Shown: piece after piece, positions 5,494-14,242 of the stretch | Position numbering within the stretch: position 1 is the first letter of the stretch | Layout of the letters: each line of letters opens with the position of its first letter | Assembly (NCBI GenBank): GCA_016938535.1 | Contig: JAFGUL010000039.1 | Span: 1 to 20,821 of the forward strand | Source of the DNA: Candidatus Delongbacteria bacterium | Lineage (GTDB): Bacteria > Delongbacteria > UBA4055 | Reading direction: 5' to 3' | DNA: 20,821 nt | Notes under the pieces: model-generated | Seen by the model: the letters and a program-made list of their open reading frames with translations, nothing else | Databases searched by the model: none | Told to the model about the DNA's origin: nothing | Made by a program: the position numbers and the translations under genes

Positions 5494-6417
5494 ATGATTT
5501 CAATCAGGAATATCACTAAAAACTACGGTCAGGTTACGGCACTGAAAGATTTCTCCGCCGATATAAATAAGGGCGAGATCACCGGAATTCTGGGTCCGAA
5601 CGGCGCAGGAAAAACCACACTACTGAAGATCATAACCTGCTACATGTATCCTTCGGCAGGAAATGTGGTCATTGACAACTTTGACATTTTCTCGAACAGC
5701 TTAAAGATCAGGGAGATGATCGGTTATCTTCCCGAGAACGCACCCCTGTATTCCGACCTGACAGTGATCGATTACCTCAAATTCATGGCTAAAATAAGAA
5801 ATGTGCCTTCAAACATGATAATGGACAGGATCAGATCGGTCTCAAAATCGTGCTCGATTGAAAATGTCGCATATAAAAGAATTGACGCACTCTCGAAGGG
5901 ATACCGTCAGAGGGTCGGACTGGCTCAGGCTCTTATTCATGATCCTGAAATAATAATTCTTGATGAACCGACATCAGGGCTCGATCCCAATCAGATACTG
6001 GAGATCAGAGATCTGATAAGAGAGCTCGGGAAAGAAAAGACAATGCTTTTTTCGAGCCACATTCTTCAGGAAGTTCAGGCAGTCTGCGACAGGGCTCTAA
6101 TTATCCACAAAGGTCAGATAGTAGGGGACGGAGATCCGAATGCGATGAAAGGCTCGGTTTCCGGCCACGGAGAACTTTTACTGACCGTTCTTTCTGAAAA
6201 AGACATTTCAGAGGTCATTAACGAAATAACAGGAGTGACCGGTACTTCAAAACTGGCTTCTCAGGAAGGAACTGCTTCGTATATGATCGAATTTGACAAA
6301 AAGATCGAGGTCAGGGACAGGATTTTCGATGTATGCGTTGAAAACAGCGCTAAGATAATAGAAATGAAGACCGAGAAAGATTCGCTCGAAAAAGTTTTCA
6401 GGGAATTAACACTTTAG
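5494..6417 (+). CDS. ABC transporter ATP-binding protein, GldA-like
   Basis: Cytosolic ATPase subunit of an ABC-2 type exporter. Motifs run in order: Walker A GPNGAGKTT (about residues 35-43), a signature of the form LSKGYRQR rather than LSGGQ, Walker B IIILDEPTSGLDP directly after it, and the switch His in LFSSHILQEV. The LSKGYRQRVGLAQAL form is typical of the GldA/NatA branch, and the length of 307 residues fits, with a C-terminal extension after about residue 220. It is followed after 11 nt by the permease, and then by GldG-like and DUF4340 genes, the usual order for this system in FCB bacteria. In Flavobacterium GldA-GldF-GldG is tied to gliding. The role here is not certain, since related clusters exist in non-gliders. 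Confidence 0.9.
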   Translation: MISIRNITKNYGQVTALKDFSADINKGEITGILGPNGAGKTTLLKIITCYMYPSAGNVVIDNFDIFSNSLKIREMIGYLPENAPLYSDLTVIDYLKFMAKIRNVPSNMIMDRIRSVSKSCSIENVAYKRIDALSKGYRQRVGLAQALIHDPEIIILDEPTSGLDPNQILEIRDLIRELGKEKTMLFSSHILQEVQAVCDRALIIHKGQIVGDGDPNAMKGSVSGHGELLLTVLSEKDISEVINEITGVTGTSKLASQEGTASYMIEFDKKIEVRDRIFDVCVENSAKIIEMKTEKDSLEKVFRELTL

Positions 6418-6428
6418 GAGGAAGATCC

Positions 6429-7133
6429 ATGAACGGAATTATTACAATAGCCGGGAAGGAGATAAAGTCTTATTTCTCCACACCTGCCGCTTATATCATC
6501 ATTGTACTTTTTCTTTCTTTAACAGGATGGTTTTTTACAAATACTCTTTTCATTGAAGGCGGAAGATCTGAACTCAGCTCGAATTTCGGGCTCATACCGT
6601 TCCTTTTCATGTTCTTCATACCTGCACTTACCATGAAAATGATCGCAGAGGAAAAGAAAAGCGGGACAATTGAACTGCTTACCACTCTTCCCGTTACAGG
6701 AGGACAGATAGTTGCGGGAAAATTCTTCGGTTCGCTTTTCATAATACTGCTTGCAGTTCTTCTGACTTTTCCGAACATATTAACTATTGGAATTCTTGGG
6801 GAACCCGACTGGGGTGTACTTCTTACGAGTTATGCCGGACTGATACTGATGGGCGCTGCTTTTGCGGCTATCGGGATATACGCTTCCGCAGTTACAGATA
6901 ATCAGATCGTGGCATTCATAATCAGTTTCTTCGTACTGTTCTTTCTAGTAATGATCAGCAATATACTCGTATTCCTCCCCTTCCCTGAATTTTTCAGTTA
7001 TCTCGGTGTAAATTCTCATTATGAGAACACTCTGAAGGGGATCATAGACACGAAAGACATCGTTTACTTTCTTTCCATAATAATAATTTTCATTACGGCC
7101 GCAGCCGAATCTCTCGAATCAAAAAGAAAATAA
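6429..7133 (+). CDS. ABC-2 type permease, GldF-like
   Basis: Integral inner-membrane subunit of 234 residues with about six hydrophobic helices. The N-terminus (IITIAGKEIKSYFSTPAAYIIIVLFL) and EEKKSGTIELLTTLPVTGGQIVAGKF in the cytoplasmic loop near residue 75 are hallmarks of the GldF/ABC-2 permease family. The AGGAGGA ribosome site lies between the preceding stop and this ATG. It should pair with the ATPase encoded just upstream. The transported molecule is not known. Confidence 0.9.
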   Translation: MNGIITIAGKEIKSYFSTPAAYIIIVLFLSLTGWFFTNTLFIEGGRSELSSNFGLIPFLFMFFIPALTMKMIAEEKKSGTIELLTTLPVTGGQIVAGKFFGSLFIILLAVLLTFPNILTIGILGEPDWGVLLTSYAGLILMGAAFAAIGIYASAVTDNQIVAFIISFFVLFFLVMISNILVFLPFPEFFSYLGVNSHYENTLKGIIDTKDIVYFLSIIIIFITAAAESLESKRK

Positions 7134-7146
7134 AACGGAGCCGAAA

Positions 7147-8670
7147 ATGACAGAGAACAAACCGAAATTCGACCTTAATCTTATCTATATTCTGATCGTG
7201 ATAATCCTGGTGAATATAATATCTTATTTCATGTTCACCAGATTTGATTTTACCGAAGGAAAGATATACTCTCTTTCTGATGCCAGCAAAAAACTGGTCT
7301 CGAATCTGGATGACAGAGTTATTGTTAAATGTTTTTTTTCAAAAGAACTCCCGCCCCAGCTTCAGATCGTACCGGCCATGGTAAAAAACAACCTCGATGA
7401 GTATCAGACTTACTCGAACGGAAATTTTCATTATGAGTTCATTGACCCCTCCCATCCCGACTTTTCTGAACAGATAATGAACTACCAGCTTCCTTCCGCT
7501 CAGGTTCAGATGCTCGAAAAGGATGAGTTCAAGGTGAAAAGAGTTTTTATGGGAATGGTGATCCTTTACGGCGACAAAAAAGAGATCATTCCTTTCATTC
7601 AGGAGGGAGATCTTTCCTCTCTTGAATATGAGATAACGAGCAGGATCAGAAAGATCACTCTGGACAGGCTCCCGGTAATTGGATTATTGTCGGGTTACGG
7701 ATCCGCTGCTGCAGAAGATTTTAGAAATGCATACAACATATTGTCTTCACAGTATGTGGTAAAACCTGTTACGGCAGATAAAAATTCTCTTATGCCTGAT
7801 AAGATCGACGCTCTTCTGATAATAGGCCCGAAAGAGGATCTGCCGCAAGAAGCTCTAAATGCGATCGATTCGTACATAATGTCCGGAGGAAAAGCGGGAT
7901 TCTTCGTTGACAAGACCGAAATAAACCTAAAAACTCTCGGAGTTAAAGAAATAAGCACAAATCTTGACTCTCTTATGATGAGTTACGGCGTTAAAGTCAA
8001 TAACGATCTTGTGGGTGACAGACAGGCAGGATTTATCTCTGTAAGGCAGCAGAAGGGATTTTTCAGTATTTCAAATCAGATAAAATATCCGTTTTTACCT
8101 CAGGTTACGAATGTGAGCAGAGAGAACATAATAACCCAGAAGATCGATGCTGTAAATTTCTATTTCACCAGTTCGCTTGACACAAGCTATGCCGAAGGCA
8201 AAAACATAGAGCTTGAAGTGATCGCCAGGACATCTGATAACGCTTTTACTCAGTCCGGTAACTACTACATCATGGCTGACCGGGATATCAATGACTACAA
8301 GTACTCAATGTCGGGCATCCCTCTCGCAGCTGTCATGAAAGGCTCTTTTACATCTTACGCGGACAGCACTGTGACAGGAGTAAGTACAAGATTGGCAGTT
8401 ACAGGAGACGCAGATTTTTTTCAGGATGGAAAGTTCAATGCAGAGAATGATCTGAATATGTTCTTAAATATTGTTGACTGGCTTACTGCGGACGATTCGT
8501 TAATATCTATCCGTTCAAAAAACATTGCCGTAAGACCTCTCAAAGAACTTACCGAAGGTAAAAAATCAATAGTAAAATGGCTTAATATAGTCTCAATACC
8601 CTTTCTGATAATAATTCTCGGACTGATCAAATGGAGAAAAAACAGAACAAGAAAAGATTTCAGCCTTTAA
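7147..8670 (+). CDS. GldG-like ABC transporter auxiliary protein
   Basis: A 507-residue membrane-anchored protein with one N-terminal helix (about residues 10-30) and one C-terminal helix (about 478-495). A large extracytoplasmic region lies between them. The opening (TRFDFTEGKIYSLSDASKKLVSNLDD) and later RLPVIGLLSGYG and ALLIIGPKEDLPQEALNAIDSYIMSGGKAGFFVD match the GldG / ABC-type uncharacterised transport system (ABC_transp_aux) family. It begins 13 nt after the permease. Its biochemical role is unknown; in Flavobacterium GldG is required together with GldA and GldF. Confidence 0.87.
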   Translation: MTENKPKFDLNLIYILIVIILVNIISYFMFTRFDFTEGKIYSLSDASKKLVSNLDDRVIVKCFFSKELPPQLQIVPAMVKNNLDEYQTYSNGNFHYEFIDPSHPDFSEQIMNYQLPSAQVQMLEKDEFKVKRVFMGMVILYGDKKEIIPFIQEGDLSSLEYEITSRIRKITLDRLPVIGLLSGYGSAAAEDFRNAYNILSSQYVVKPVTADKNSLMPDKIDALLIIGPKEDLPQEALNAIDSYIMSGGKAGFFVDKTEINLKTLGVKEISTNLDSLMMSYGVKVNNDLVGDRQAGFISVRQQKGFFSISNQIKYPFLPQVTNVSRENIITQKIDAVNFYFTSSLDTSYAEGKNIELEVIARTSDNAFTQSGNYYIMADRDINDYKYSMSGIPLAAVMKGSFTSYADSTVTGVSTRLAVTGDADFFQDGKFNAENDLNMFLNIVDWLTADDSLISIRSKNIAVRPLKELTEGKKSIVKWLNIVSIPFLIIILGLIKWRKNRTRKDFSL

Positions 8671-8685
8671 TTTACGGAGGATCGT

Positions 8686-9228
8686 ATGAAAAGTATAATT
8701 TACCTGATAGTTATAGCCTTACTTGCCGGAGCGTCCTTTTATCTGGCTAATAAACCGAAAAGAAGCACTACGGAGATAGACAGAAATATGTTTATGACCG
8801 ATACATTAAAGCTCTCCGAAATTATTTATTCTTCTCCCCGGATTGAATATACCCTTACTTTGCTGAACGGCGAATGGATGATAAAAACTGACGGAATAAA
8901 AAAAGCTGATCCTGAAAAAGTCAGAATATTTACAAAATACCTTGCAGGTCTTAAAGTAACTAACATTATTTCCGAAAATCCTGACAGATTTCAGGCTTAC
9001 GGGGTTGACAGTACAGGAGCAGTTGTCAAACTTAAAAACTCTGACGGAAAGCTCAGATCTTTTATTATCGGGAAAGACGACAGTGACAGAAGAAATACTT
9101 TTTACAGAGAGGAAAGCGAAAATACAGTCTATACAGGTAGCCTTTTCCCGAGATATCAGCTGCCGGATTCTGTCGGGGGATGGATGATTATCCCGGAAGA
9201 AGATCTGCAAAAAAACAATGCTGAATAA
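8686..9228 (+). CDS. Short DUF4340-domain membrane-anchored protein
   Basis: A 180-residue protein with an N-terminal membrane helix (about residues 3-20), followed by one DUF4340 unit. Recognisable parts are LLNGEWMIKTDGIKKADPEKVRIFTKYLAGLKV and YGVDSTGAVVKLKNSDGKLRSFIIGKDD, then a Tyr/Thr-rich strand and a short tail. Family members are usually longer, often with repeated units, so this is a minimal single-unit version. There is no sign of a frameshift, and the ORF ends cleanly. The GGAGG site is 6 nt before the ATG, 15 nt after the GldG-like gene, so it is the last gene of the ABC operon. DUF4340 proteins commonly sit beside GldG-type transporters. Function is unknown. Confidence 0.75.
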   Translation: MKSIIYLIVIALLAGASFYLANKPKRSTTEIDRNMFMTDTLKLSEIIYSSPRIEYTLTLLNGEWMIKTDGIKKADPEKVRIFTKYLAGLKVTNIISENPDRFQAYGVDSTGAVVKLKNSDGKLRSFIIGKDDSDRRNTFYREESENTVYTGSLFPRYQLPDSVGGWMIIPEEDLQKNNAE

Positions 9229-9268
9229 ATCCCGGGCACGAATACAACAATAAACATGATAATATTCA

Positions 9269-9300
9269 TTGCCAAAAAGGGTATTTTTAGTTTAATTTAG
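9269..9300 (+). promoter_or_regulatory. Probable promoter of the C10 peptidase gene
   Basis: TTGCCA at 9269-9274, 18 nt, then TAATTTAG at 9293-9300 (one mismatch to TAnnTTTG). The start near 9307 precedes the ATG at 9328, which has a GGGAG ribosome site. No terminator is visible after the preceding gene. Confidence 0.5.
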
Positions 9301-9327
9301 ACAGTTTAACAATTAAGGGAGTCAGAA

Positions 9328-11898
9328 ATGAAACTTCACATCATACTCATAATAATCGGAACATGGTTCTTCTCTGCCTATGGTGCATTTGTAGAGAGAA
9401 GCTCCGCAGAGACTGCCGCTGTTAACTGGCTGAATTCAGTTTCTGAAAAGAAAATTTATTCTGAGGTCTCAGACTATACTTTGTTTGAAGATGCAGTTCA
9501 TATTTTCAATTTCAGGGACGGCGGATTCGTACTTATCGCGGCCGAAGACGCATCTAAGCCGGTTCTAGGTTATTCTGCAGACGGGTATTTCGGCTACAGC
9601 CCTGAAAAAGAGAACATAAATTTCTGGCTCGGGCTATATTCTGAAGCAGTAAATGAAATCAGGGAGAATAACCTTCCGAACGAACAAACTCTGAAGGAAT
9701 GGAACAACATACTCACAAACTCGATCGAAAAAGGTACCGGAAAAGCTGTTCCGAAGCTAATGACCTCCACATGGAATCAGAGTCCTATTTACAACATGTA
9801 CTGTCCCCTGGACGGCGGAAGCCTTTCAGTTGTAGGCTGTGTAGCAACCGCTATGTCTCAGATAATGTATTACCATAAATATCCTGCAACGGGAAAAGAC
9901 TCCCATTCGTACAATATTCTCGGCCAGACTCTCAATGTTGATTACTATCTGAGCCGTTACAACTGGGATCTTATGGTTGACGCTCTGTCCAGCGGATCAA
10001 GTGCTGAGGCTAAGCACGAAGTGGCACAAATATCTTATCATGCGGGTGTTGCTGTTGAAATGATGTACGGAGCAGACGGTTCAGGGGCATACTCTACAGA
10101 TGTGCCGTACGCTCTTAGAACTTATTTCAAATACAATAATATCGTTAACTACAAAGACAGAAGCTCATATTCAGACACGAACTGGATGAGTCTCATAAAA
10201 GAACAGCACGATCAGGCTTTACCCGTTTATTATTCAGGTTACGGTCCAAGCGGAGGTCACGCTTTTGTTTGTGACGGTTATGATGATTCCGACATGTTTC
10301 ATTTCAACTGGGGCTGGGGCGGATATTCTGACGGTTATTTCAGCCTGAGCAATCTGAACCCCGGCGGAAGTACTTTTAACGAAGGTCAGGCTATCGTAAA
10401 AGACATAATTCCCAAAACTTCGGATATTGTTCTGAATACACCGATCCCTGATGTACAAACAGAGGAAGCAGAATATCAGATAGACCTTTCAAATCATTTT
10501 ACCAGCCTTTCGGGTGATCAGATAACATATAATGTAGATGTTACCGCAAGCGAAGTCAACGGACTGAATCATTCTGTCTCGGGGAGCATACTTACGCTTA
10601 CAAAGATTACGGAAGGAGTTTCAAAGATAGTGATAACTTCTACAACCAGAAACGATAACAATTTCGATGATTTTTATATTCAGTTCGGGCGCGGATCTCT
10701 GATGGCAGGTTTCGGAAATTCATACAATTTCAACTCTACATCTTATCTTGATGCAGGGAACTCATCCGAGATCAATGCTCTTGAGACTATTTCAGTATCA
10801 GCCTGGATCAGACTAAATTCTACAGGCATAGATCAGGGCATTGCTTCAAAAGCAGAAACATCAACTTCAGGATGGTACTTTTTAGTTCAGAGCAACAATA
10901 TTCTAAAGTTTTCAGTAAAAACTCAGGACGGAATAACCAGAAGAGTTTTCGGGAAACTGGTATTGCAGCCCGATACATGGTATCATGTTGACGGAGTATT
11001 CGACGGAAAAGATCTGGCTGTTTATGTAAACGGTGAACTCGACAACATAAAAGATTCATATACTACTGCATCAGTGATACAGAATGACACAGGTAAAAAT
11101 CTACTGGTCGGCAACGCTTACGGATCAGTTCTCAACGGTGAAGTTGACGAAGTTCTGGTATGGAACAGGGCTATAACAGAAACAGACATAAGAGAGATCA
11201 TGGGAAAAAGACCTGATGTCTCATCAATGACTGGTATTGAAGCTTACTGGCCGTTCAGTGAAGGTTTCTTTGATGCCGCTGAAGATTTGACAGGTAACAA
11301 CAGCGGAACATTCGTCGGGAATGATCCGGCAAACTGGAACGATTCTTCTGCTCCTCTGTATTTCTTTGCCGAACAGAACACTGCCTTAGAATCATTCCTT
11401 ACAGGAGATGAAGATCCTTCTTCCGTTTATAATTTTACTTCCGAGCCTGTTTCGGGATCAGCTCAACTGACAGATGCTTCAGCGGGAGCTTTCAGATATA
11501 CACCGGATGTTGATTTTATCGGACTGGATGAATTAAAATATTCGATCACCTACGGGGACAAAACTACTTCAGAAAAAACGGTCATAATTAAAGTAAATGA
11601 AGCGAGCGGTATTGAAGATAACTCTACTGCTCCATCGGCATTCGAACTCCATCAGAATTACCCGAACCCTTTCAATCCTGTAACCCAGATCAGTTTCGCG
11701 CTTACAGATAGATCAGATGTAAGACTGAGTGTTTACAACATCAGCGGTCAGCTGGTATCTGAACTTGCAAGCGGTGTCATGGAAGCGGGTCGTCATTCAG
11801 TTGAATTTGACGGCAGCGGATTAAATTCCGGTGTTTACTACTACTCGCTTGAGGCGAACGGTAAAACCATGTCGAAAAAGATGGTTCTGACGAAATAA
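9328..11898 (+). CDS. Secreted C10-family (streptopain-like) cysteine peptidase with LamG and T9SS sorting domains
   Basis: 856-residue exported protease. A signal peptide (about 1-20, ending SAYGA) is followed by a propeptide of the Spi_C10 type (about 21-115) that should hold the enzyme inactive. The peptidase domain (about 135-362) has the catalytic Cys171 in VVGCVATAMSQIMYYH and His311 in SGGHAFVCDGY, with the FNWGWGGYSDGYF segment typical of C10. Then come a beta-sandwich linker (about 370-455) and a LamG/concanavalin-like domain (about 462-625, with ISVSAWI, WYHVDGVFDG and VYVNGELD). A second Ig/cadherin-like unit (about 683-757) and a C-terminal sorting domain (about 777-856, NYPNPFNP to SGVYYYSLEANG) complete it. 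The end domain marks export by T9SS. LamG suggests glycan or surface binding. Substrate is unknown. Confidence 0.92.
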   Translation: MKLHIILIIIGTWFFSAYGAFVERSSAETAAVNWLNSVSEKKIYSEVSDYTLFEDAVHIFNFRDGGFVLIAAEDASKPVLGYSADGYFGYSPEKENINFWLGLYSEAVNEIRENNLPNEQTLKEWNNILTNSIEKGTGKAVPKLMTSTWNQSPIYNMYCPLDGGSLSVVGCVATAMSQIMYYHKYPATGKDSHSYNILGQTLNVDYYLSRYNWDLMVDALSSGSSAEAKHEVAQISYHAGVAVEMMYGADGSGAYSTDVPYALRTYFKYNNIVNYKDRSSYSDTNWMSLIKEQHDQALPVYYSGYGPSGGHAFVCDGYDDSDMFHFNWGWGGYSDGYFSLSNLNPGGSTFNEGQAIVKDIIPKTSDIVLNTPIPDVQTEEAEYQIDLSNHFTSLSGDQITYNVDVTASEVNGLNHSVSGSILTLTKITEGVSKIVITSTTRNDNNFDDFYIQFGRGSLMAGFGNSYNFNSTSYLDAGNSSEINALETISVSAWIRLNSTGIDQGIASKAETSTSGWYFLVQSNNILKFSVKTQDGITRRVFGKLVLQPDTWYHVDGVFDGKDLAVYVNGELDNIKDSYTTASVIQNDTGKNLLVGNAYGSVLNGEVDEVLVWNRAITETDIREIMGKRPDVSSMTGIEAYWPFSEGFFDAAEDLTGNNSGTFVGNDPANWNDSSAPLYFFAEQNTALESFLTGDEDPSSVYNFTSEPVSGSAQLTDASAGAFRYTPDVDFIGLDELKYSITYGDKTTSEKTVIIKVNEASGIEDNSTAPSAFELHQNYPNPFNPVTQISFALTDRSDVRLSVYNISGQLVSELASGVMEAGRHSVEFDGSGLNSGVYYYSLEANGKTMSKKMVLTK

Positions 11899-11910
11899 TA
11901 TTCAGATAAC

Positions 11911-11940
11911 AAAAAAGGCGGTTCGTGAACCGCCTTTTTT
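11911..11940. terminator. Bidirectional intrinsic terminator between the C10 peptidase gene and gcvT
   Basis: A GGCGGTT-CGTG-AACCGCC hairpin (11917-11934) flanked by six A on the left and six T on the right. It can stop transcription from both sides and lies 12 nt after the peptidase stop and 2 nt beyond the gcvT stop. Confidence 0.92.
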
Positions 11941-11942
11941 GT

Positions 11943-13061
11943 TTATAGAAAATTCTTCATTTTCATTCGGGATGTCGGCTTAACAAAAGGCGACTCTGAA
12001 ATTTCTCCTTCAAGTATTCTGGTTTTCCCTTCCTCGTTAAAAGTAAGTTTTGTTCCGGGATCAAGTGAAATTTCGGAGACAAGGAACCCAATAGGTTTAT
12101 TCTCCAGTGTAGGTGATATTACTCCCGAAACTACATGACCTATCTTTTTACCTTCGAGATTCACATTCCATCCGTGCATTGCTTTGCTTCTCCCGTTCAT
12201 CACGAACGGAAGTGTGTGGCTCGAACTTCCCTTTTCCTTAAGGTCCAGCAGAGCTTTTTTCCCGATAAAATCATGATCCCATTCAAATACAAAACTCCAG
12301 GGTGTATTAAGTGCCGGAATGTCCGGATGTATCTCATGCCCGTGAAGAGGAAGTCCCGCTTCAGTTCTAAGTGAATCCCTCGCACCAAGACCGCACGGTT
12401 CTATACCGTATTTTTCTCCCGCTTTCATGAGTATGTCCCACATTTCAACGGCGCGCTTTGAATCAAAATAAAGCTCAAATCCGATCTCGCCTGTGTATCC
12501 TGTTCTTGACAGAAGGACAGATATCCCGTTGATCATCACGCCATCCCTGAATTTGAAAAAACCGAATTTATCAAGAACTTCCTCGCCTGCCAGATCCCTG
12601 ATGATCTTGGGAGCGTGCGGACCCTGAAGATCAAGTTTAGCGGTATCATCACTTTTATCTGTAACAGTAACAGTTTCCGGAGCATTCTTTTTCAGCCATT
12701 CAAAATCAGTCTTTATGTTTCCCGCATTTACCACAAGCATCCATTTTTCTGAATTGAATTTATAGATAATGCAGTCATCGATCACACCGCCCTTCTTGTT
12801 CAGCATGAAATTGTATGCAGCCTGACCCTCGCTCATTCCTTTAATGTTATTAGTCAGCAGTCTGCTCATCATTTCTTCACTTCCGGGACCGGTTATATCA
12901 AATTCCCCCATATGACATATATCGAAGAGCCCCGCGGCTTTTCTTGTTGCGTGATGTTCTGCGCTCTGGCCTTTTTTATACCACAAGGGCATTTCCCAGC
13001 CTGCAAAATCAACCATTTTACCGCCGGTCTCGACATGTTTCTCGTAAAGGATCGTCCTCAT
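11943..13061 (-). CDS. gcvT: Glycine cleavage system T protein (aminomethyltransferase)
   Basis: Transfers the one-carbon unit from aminomethyl-H-protein to tetrahydrofolate and releases ammonia. Motifs are clear: HVETGGKMVDFAGWEMPLWY at the N-terminus, the catalytic-Asp segment MLNKKGGVIDDC (about residue 90-101), SRTGYTGEIGFELY, and GLGARDSLRTEAGLPLHGHEI. The length of 372 residues is normal. The ATG at 13061 is chosen because GGAG lies 8 nt upstream; a TTG at 13067 is too close to that site. gcvH and gcvP are not in the window, so the genes of the complex are dispersed. It is divergent from holA and ends at the shared terminator. Confidence 0.96.
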   Translation of the reverse strand: MRTILYEKHVETGGKMVDFAGWEMPLWYKKGQSAEHHATRKAAGLFDICHMGEFDITGPGSEEMMSRLLTNNIKGMSEGQAAYNFMLNKKGGVIDDCIIYKFNSEKWMLVVNAGNIKTDFEWLKKNAPETVTVTDKSDDTAKLDLQGPHAPKIIRDLAGEEVLDKFGFFKFRDGVMINGISVLLSRTGYTGEIGFELYFDSKRAVEMWDILMKAGEKYGIEPCGLGARDSLRTEAGLPLHGHEIHPDIPALNTPWSFVFEWDHDFIGKKALLDLKEKGSSSHTLPFVMNGRSKAMHGWNVNLEGKKIGHVVSGVISPTLENKPIGFLVSEISLDPGTKLTFNEEGKTRILEGEISESPFVKPTSRMKMKNFL

Positions 13062-13096
13062 TTTCAATACTCCGTTTAAATTATTAAGTTCGTCCG

Positions 13097-13127
13097 AAAA
13101 TTTAATAATCTAAAAGTAAAATTGCAA
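13097..13127 (-). promoter_or_regulatory. Probable promoter of gcvT
   Basis: Reverse strand: TTGCAA at 13127-13122, 17 nt, then TAAATTTT at 13104-13097 (one mismatch to TAnnTTTG). The -35 lies in the 12-bp palindrome at 13119-13130 and is the same six base pairs used by the holA promoter. Confidence 0.5.
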
Positions 13128-13152
13128 TTTAATTCAAAAGAATTTATATTTC
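13122..13152 (+). promoter_or_regulatory. Promoter of holA-nrdR-comF
   Basis: TTGCAA at 13122-13127, 17 nt, then TATATTTC at 13145-13152. Start near 13157, about 24 nt before the holA ATG. It overlaps the gcvT promoter at the palindromic -35 (AAATTGCAATTT, 13119-13130). Confidence 0.65.
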
Positions 13153-13180
13153 CAAAACATAAAATTAAAGAAGAAGATCT

Positions 13181-14236
13181 ATGACCGTAAAACCTAAAAA
13201 AGATGTAAATATAAAAGAATTCCGCTATTTCCTGCTTACAGGCGAGGATCAGTATTCAATTGAACTTAAATCTGCCGAGATCGTTTCTGCCTTTCTGTCG
13301 GAGGATCTTAAAGATTTCAATTACAGTCATTTCAATGAAGAGAACATGAATGCTGAGATGATCGGTTCCGAGATATATTCTCTGCCTGTTATGGCTGATC
13401 AGAGGATCGTGGTCGTTTCAGATATTGACAGATCCGGCCCGGACATAACCGAAACTCTTTCCAGATTCCTGAAAAAAAATGTAGATACGACTATTCTGAT
13501 ACTCAGAGGAAAAAAACCGGACAAAAGAAAATCGTTCTTTAAAGAGCTCGTTTCAAACAAGAAGTGCCTGGCGATCGAATTCAAAGAAAAGAACGAGCGT
13601 GAGATCCAGCAGTGGATTAAAAATTATATTTCGTCAAAAGGCTATAATATCTCTTTCGAAGGGCTTCAGCTGCTGTCACTTACTCTTTCAAGCAACCTTT
13701 CTCAGGTCTCATCCGAAGCCGATAAACTTATTGAGTACTCCAAAGGTAAAAATATTACAGAGGACGATGTTGAGAAAGTCCTGGGCATATCGAAAGAATA
13801 CAATATTTTCAAGCTTCAGCAGGCTGTCGTTGATAAGAACTTGAAAAAGGCCTGCCTTATCTGCGACAACATAATGAAGAACAAGAACAATAAAACCGAT
13901 CCTATAGCCATAAATTTATTTCTTTCAAGAATTTTCACTTCCGCATTCGAGATCGGTTATTACGCTCTCACAAATCAGACGACTGTTGACAAATCCGCTT
14001 TTTCTCTAGGCTACAACAACCCCTGGAAAGATGCCGACATCGTAACCTGTGCGAAAAAATTCAAACCTACTGAACTTTTAAGATGCCAGCGTTATTTTCT
14101 TGAATGCGACATTAAGCTTAAATCTTCATACCAGCCTCCCGAAACAGCCGTATTTCTGCTTCTTGAAAAAGTCATAAAGCATTCGGATGATAAAACCTGT
14201 GAATATATGGATTTTTTTAATACTACGAGGAAATAG
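13181..14236 (+). CDS. holA: DNA polymerase III delta subunit
   Basis: Clamp-loader subunit that opens the sliding beta clamp. The 351-residue length fits the family. The N-terminal domain begins with FRYFLLTGEDQYSIELKSAEIVSAFL and contains SLPVMADQRIVVVSDID near residues 67-83. The middle contains LSSNLSQVSSEADKLIEYS and the link to the C-terminal collar domain. As expected for delta there is no working Walker A motif. Identification rests on overall pattern and length rather than a single motif, because the family is poorly conserved. It is the first gene of a plus-strand operon with nrdR (6 nt on) and comF. Confidence 0.85.
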   Translation: MTVKPKKDVNIKEFRYFLLTGEDQYSIELKSAEIVSAFLSEDLKDFNYSHFNEENMNAEMIGSEIYSLPVMADQRIVVVSDIDRSGPDITETLSRFLKKNVDTTILILRGKKPDKRKSFFKELVSNKKCLAIEFKEKNEREIQQWIKNYISSKGYNISFEGLQLLSLTLSSNLSQVSSEADKLIEYSKGKNITEDDVEKVLGISKEYNIFKLQQAVVDKNLKKACLICDNIMKNKNNKTDPIAINLFLSRIFTSAFEIGYYALTNQTTVDKSAFSLGYNNPWKDADIVTCAKKFKPTELLRCQRYFLECDIKLKSSYQPPETAVFLLLEKVIKHSDDKTCEYMDFFNTTRK

Positions 14237-14242
14237 TAACAG

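Noticed and set aside
8806..9210. Minus-strand frame of 134 codons opposite the DUF4340 gene
   Set aside because: The plus strand has a clear ribosome site, operon spacing and domain pattern; the reverse frame shows none.
13062..13067. TTG start of gcvT
   Set aside because: It is only 2 nt from the GGAG site; the ATG at 13061 is at normal distance.
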